Shown here: in pieces, positions 12,075 through 13,279 of the stretch
How positions within the stretch are numbered: the first letter of the stretch is position 1
Layout of the letters: the number at the start of each line of letters is the position of its first letter
From: Oscillospiraceae bacterium
GTDB lineage: Bacteria > Bacillota > Clostridia > UMGS1810
Length of the DNA stretch: 13,279 bases
Reading direction: 5' to 3'
Assembly (NCBI GenBank): GCA_022769845.1
Contig: JALEIO010000158.1
Location: forward strand, 1 to 13,279
The notes under the pieces: generated by a model
The model's database searches: none
What the model was told of the DNA's origin: nothing
The model's input: only the letters and a program-made list of their open reading frames with translations
Program-made: the position numbers and the translations under genes

Positions 12075-13172
12075 ATGAAATTAGGAATAGTGGGGCTTCC
12101 CAACGTTGGAAAAAGCACGCTTTTCAACGCTATAACAAAAGCAGGTGCGGAATCGGCAAACTATCCGTTTTGCACAATCGAGCCAAACGTTGGCATAGTT
12201 GCTGTGCCGGATGAAAGGCTTAACGTTCTTGCAAAAATGTATAATCCGCAGAAAATTACGCCCGCAACAGTAGAATTTGTGGACATTGCAGGTCTTGTAA
12301 AGGGCGCAAGCAAGGGCGAAGGTCTTGGAAATAAGTTTTTGTCGCACATTCGCGAGGTGGACGCAATAGTTCACGTGGTAAGGTGCTTTGACGATACAAA
12401 TATCGTCCACGTTGACGGAAGCGTCGACCCGGCAAGAGATGTTGAAACAATTAATTTTGAGCTTATTTTTGCCGATATTGAGATGATTGACAAACGAATT
12501 GACAAGACGAAAAAAAATCTTAAATCAGGCGACAAAAAATATCTTGCCGAGCTCGCTGTTTACGAAAAGGTGAAGGAAACGCTCGAAGCCGGACTTCCTG
12601 CTCGCAGTCTTGATTTTGATGAGGAGGAAGCAAAATTTATGAAGGAAGTTTCTCTTCTTACGTCAAAGCCTGTAATATATGCCGCAAATGTATCTGAAGA
12701 CGATATGGCAAACGGCATTGAAAACAACAAATATTACAAGACATTAGCTGAAATTGCGGCGAAGGAAAAGGCAGAGGTTCTGCCGGTTTCGGCAAAAATC
12801 GAGGACGAAATTTCCGAGCTTGACGATGAAGAAAAACAGGCTTTTTTGGAAGAGCTGGGTTTAAAAGAATCGGGATTGGACAGACTTATTAAAAAGAGCT
12901 ATTCTCTTTTAGGACTTATAAGCTATCTTACCGCAGGAGAACCCGAGGTACGAGCGTGGACAATAACAAAAGGCACAAAAGCTCCGCAGGCGGCAGGCAA
13001 AATCCACACCGATTTTGAAAAGGGATTTATTCGCGCAGAGGTTGTTGCATACACCGATTTGATTGAATGCGGCTCGCACGCAGCGGCGAAGGAAAAAGGT
13101 CTTGTAAGGCTGGAGGGCAAAGACTACGTTATGAACGACGGCGACATTGTTTTATTCCGCTTTAACGTATAA
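12075..13172 (+). CDS. ychF: YchF-type P-loop ATPase (Obg-related family)
   Basis: The 365-residue product is a full-length YchF, a universally conserved cytosolic P-loop NTPase of the Obg group. It prefers ATP over GTP, associates with ribosomes and is linked to oxidative-stress control. The Walker A motif GLPNVGKST (7-15) starts the G domain, and the switch region FVDIAGLVKGASKGEGLG (68-85) holds the G3 motif. The base-recognition motif is NVSE (205-208) instead of the GTPase NKxD, the hallmark of its ATP preference. A helical coiled-coil insertion spans about 130-200. The C-terminal TGS domain (about 280-364) includes ISYLTAGEPEVRAWTI and EKGFIRAEVVAY. The ATG at 12075 has AAGGAG about 12 bases upstream, a long spacing. 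It is apparently monocistronic, with its own promoter and a leader of about 110 bases. Confidence 0.96.
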   Translation: MKLGIVGLPNVGKSTLFNAITKAGAESANYPFCTIEPNVGIVAVPDERLNVLAKMYNPQKITPATVEFVDIAGLVKGASKGEGLGNKFLSHIREVDAIVHVVRCFDDTNIVHVDGSVDPARDVETINFELIFADIEMIDKRIDKTKKNLKSGDKKYLAELAVYEKVKETLEAGLPARSLDFDEEEAKFMKEVSLLTSKPVIYAANVSEDDMANGIENNKYYKTLAEIAAKEKAEVLPVSAKIEDEISELDDEEKQAFLEELGLKESGLDRLIKKSYSLLGLISYLTAGEPEVRAWTITKGTKAPQAAGKIHTDFEKGFIRAEVVAYTDLIECGSHAAAKEKGLVRLEGKDYVMNDGDIVLFRFNV

Positions 13173-13216
13173 TTTTGTTCATAGCACGGCACATACCCGA
13201 CTGCTAAAACATAAAA

Positions 13217-13234
13217 TCCAACGAAAAAGTTGGA
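13217..13234 (+). terminator. Weak hairpin after ychF
   Basis: TCCAAC (13217-13222) pairs with GTTGGA (13229-13234) around a GAAAAA loop, 44 bases after the ychF stop codon. No T-run follows on plus, so a terminator role is doubtful. On minus it is followed by a short TTTTA. Confidence 0.3.
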
Positions 13235-13249
13235 AATTCAAAGGAAATC

Positions 13250-13254
13250 GGAGG
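13250..13254 (+). promoter_or_regulatory. Possible Shine-Dalgarno site of a gene starting at or past the right edge
   Basis: GGAGG occurs at 13250-13254. The next 15 bases have no ATG, GTG or TTG at ideal spacing; TTG at 13269 is the first candidate and is 14 bases away. The window ends before a gene can be confirmed. Confidence 0.25.
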
Positions 13255-13279
13255 TTTATCACGATATTTTGTTATTTTG

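Noticed and set aside
1..13279. Mobile element, phage region or defence system
   Set aside because: All complete genes are recognisable core or metabolic families, no transposase, integrase, toxin or nuclease gene was seen, and no target-site duplications or abrupt composition shifts were noticed by eye.

Overview
The window looks like an ordinary chromosomal stretch from an AT-rich, Gram-positive-type bacterium, most likely a Clostridia-like member of the Bacillota. The evidence is strong AGGAGG-type Shine-Dalgarno sites before almost every gene, sigma-A promoters close to TTGACA-N17-TATAAT, the rpsU-yqeY gene order, a long-form phosphoglucomutase, a TepA-like ClpP relative, and a MetA-type homoserine acyltransferase with the residue that predicts acetyl-CoA use. 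No lower rank can be assigned by reading. I saw no rRNA, tRNA, CRISPR array, insertion sequence, integrase or phage gene.

Layout. Bases 1-75 are the 3' end of an AraC-family regulator, followed by a long imperfect inverted repeat (88-141). metAA (minus) and a TepA-like ClpP-class peptidase gene (plus) diverge from about 1110-1246. pgcA (plus) follows under its own strong promoter. It converges on a minus-strand housekeeping cluster, alaS - hint - rpsU - yqeY, with two hairpin terminators back to back between them. The 58-codon rpsU gene begins with GTG and yqeY begins with TTG. rpsU-yqeY also has its own near-perfect internal promoter.

From about 7.8 kb, divergent from alaS, lie a gene for an orphan substrate-binding lipoprotein (PF04392/TrpX-like) and uppP, which recycles the undecaprenyl carrier. 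uppP converges on a minus-strand GH16 glycoside hydrolase gene across one nested hairpin. The GH16 gene is divergently paired with an AraC-family regulator gene, a classic layout for a sugar-inducible enzyme, but the enzyme has no visible signal peptide. A 299-bp region with repeated extended -10 motifs precedes ychF, and a final 107 bp without a gene ends at what may be the Shine-Dalgarno site of the next gene.

Most genes are conserved core functions: methionine synthesis, hexose-phosphate interconversion, translation and wall-lipid recycling. I did not find a convincing undescribed multi-gene system. The items most worth following up are the signal-less GH16/AraC pair, the orphan lipoprotein next to uppP, the left-edge inverted repeat, and the repeated promoter-like motifs before ychF.
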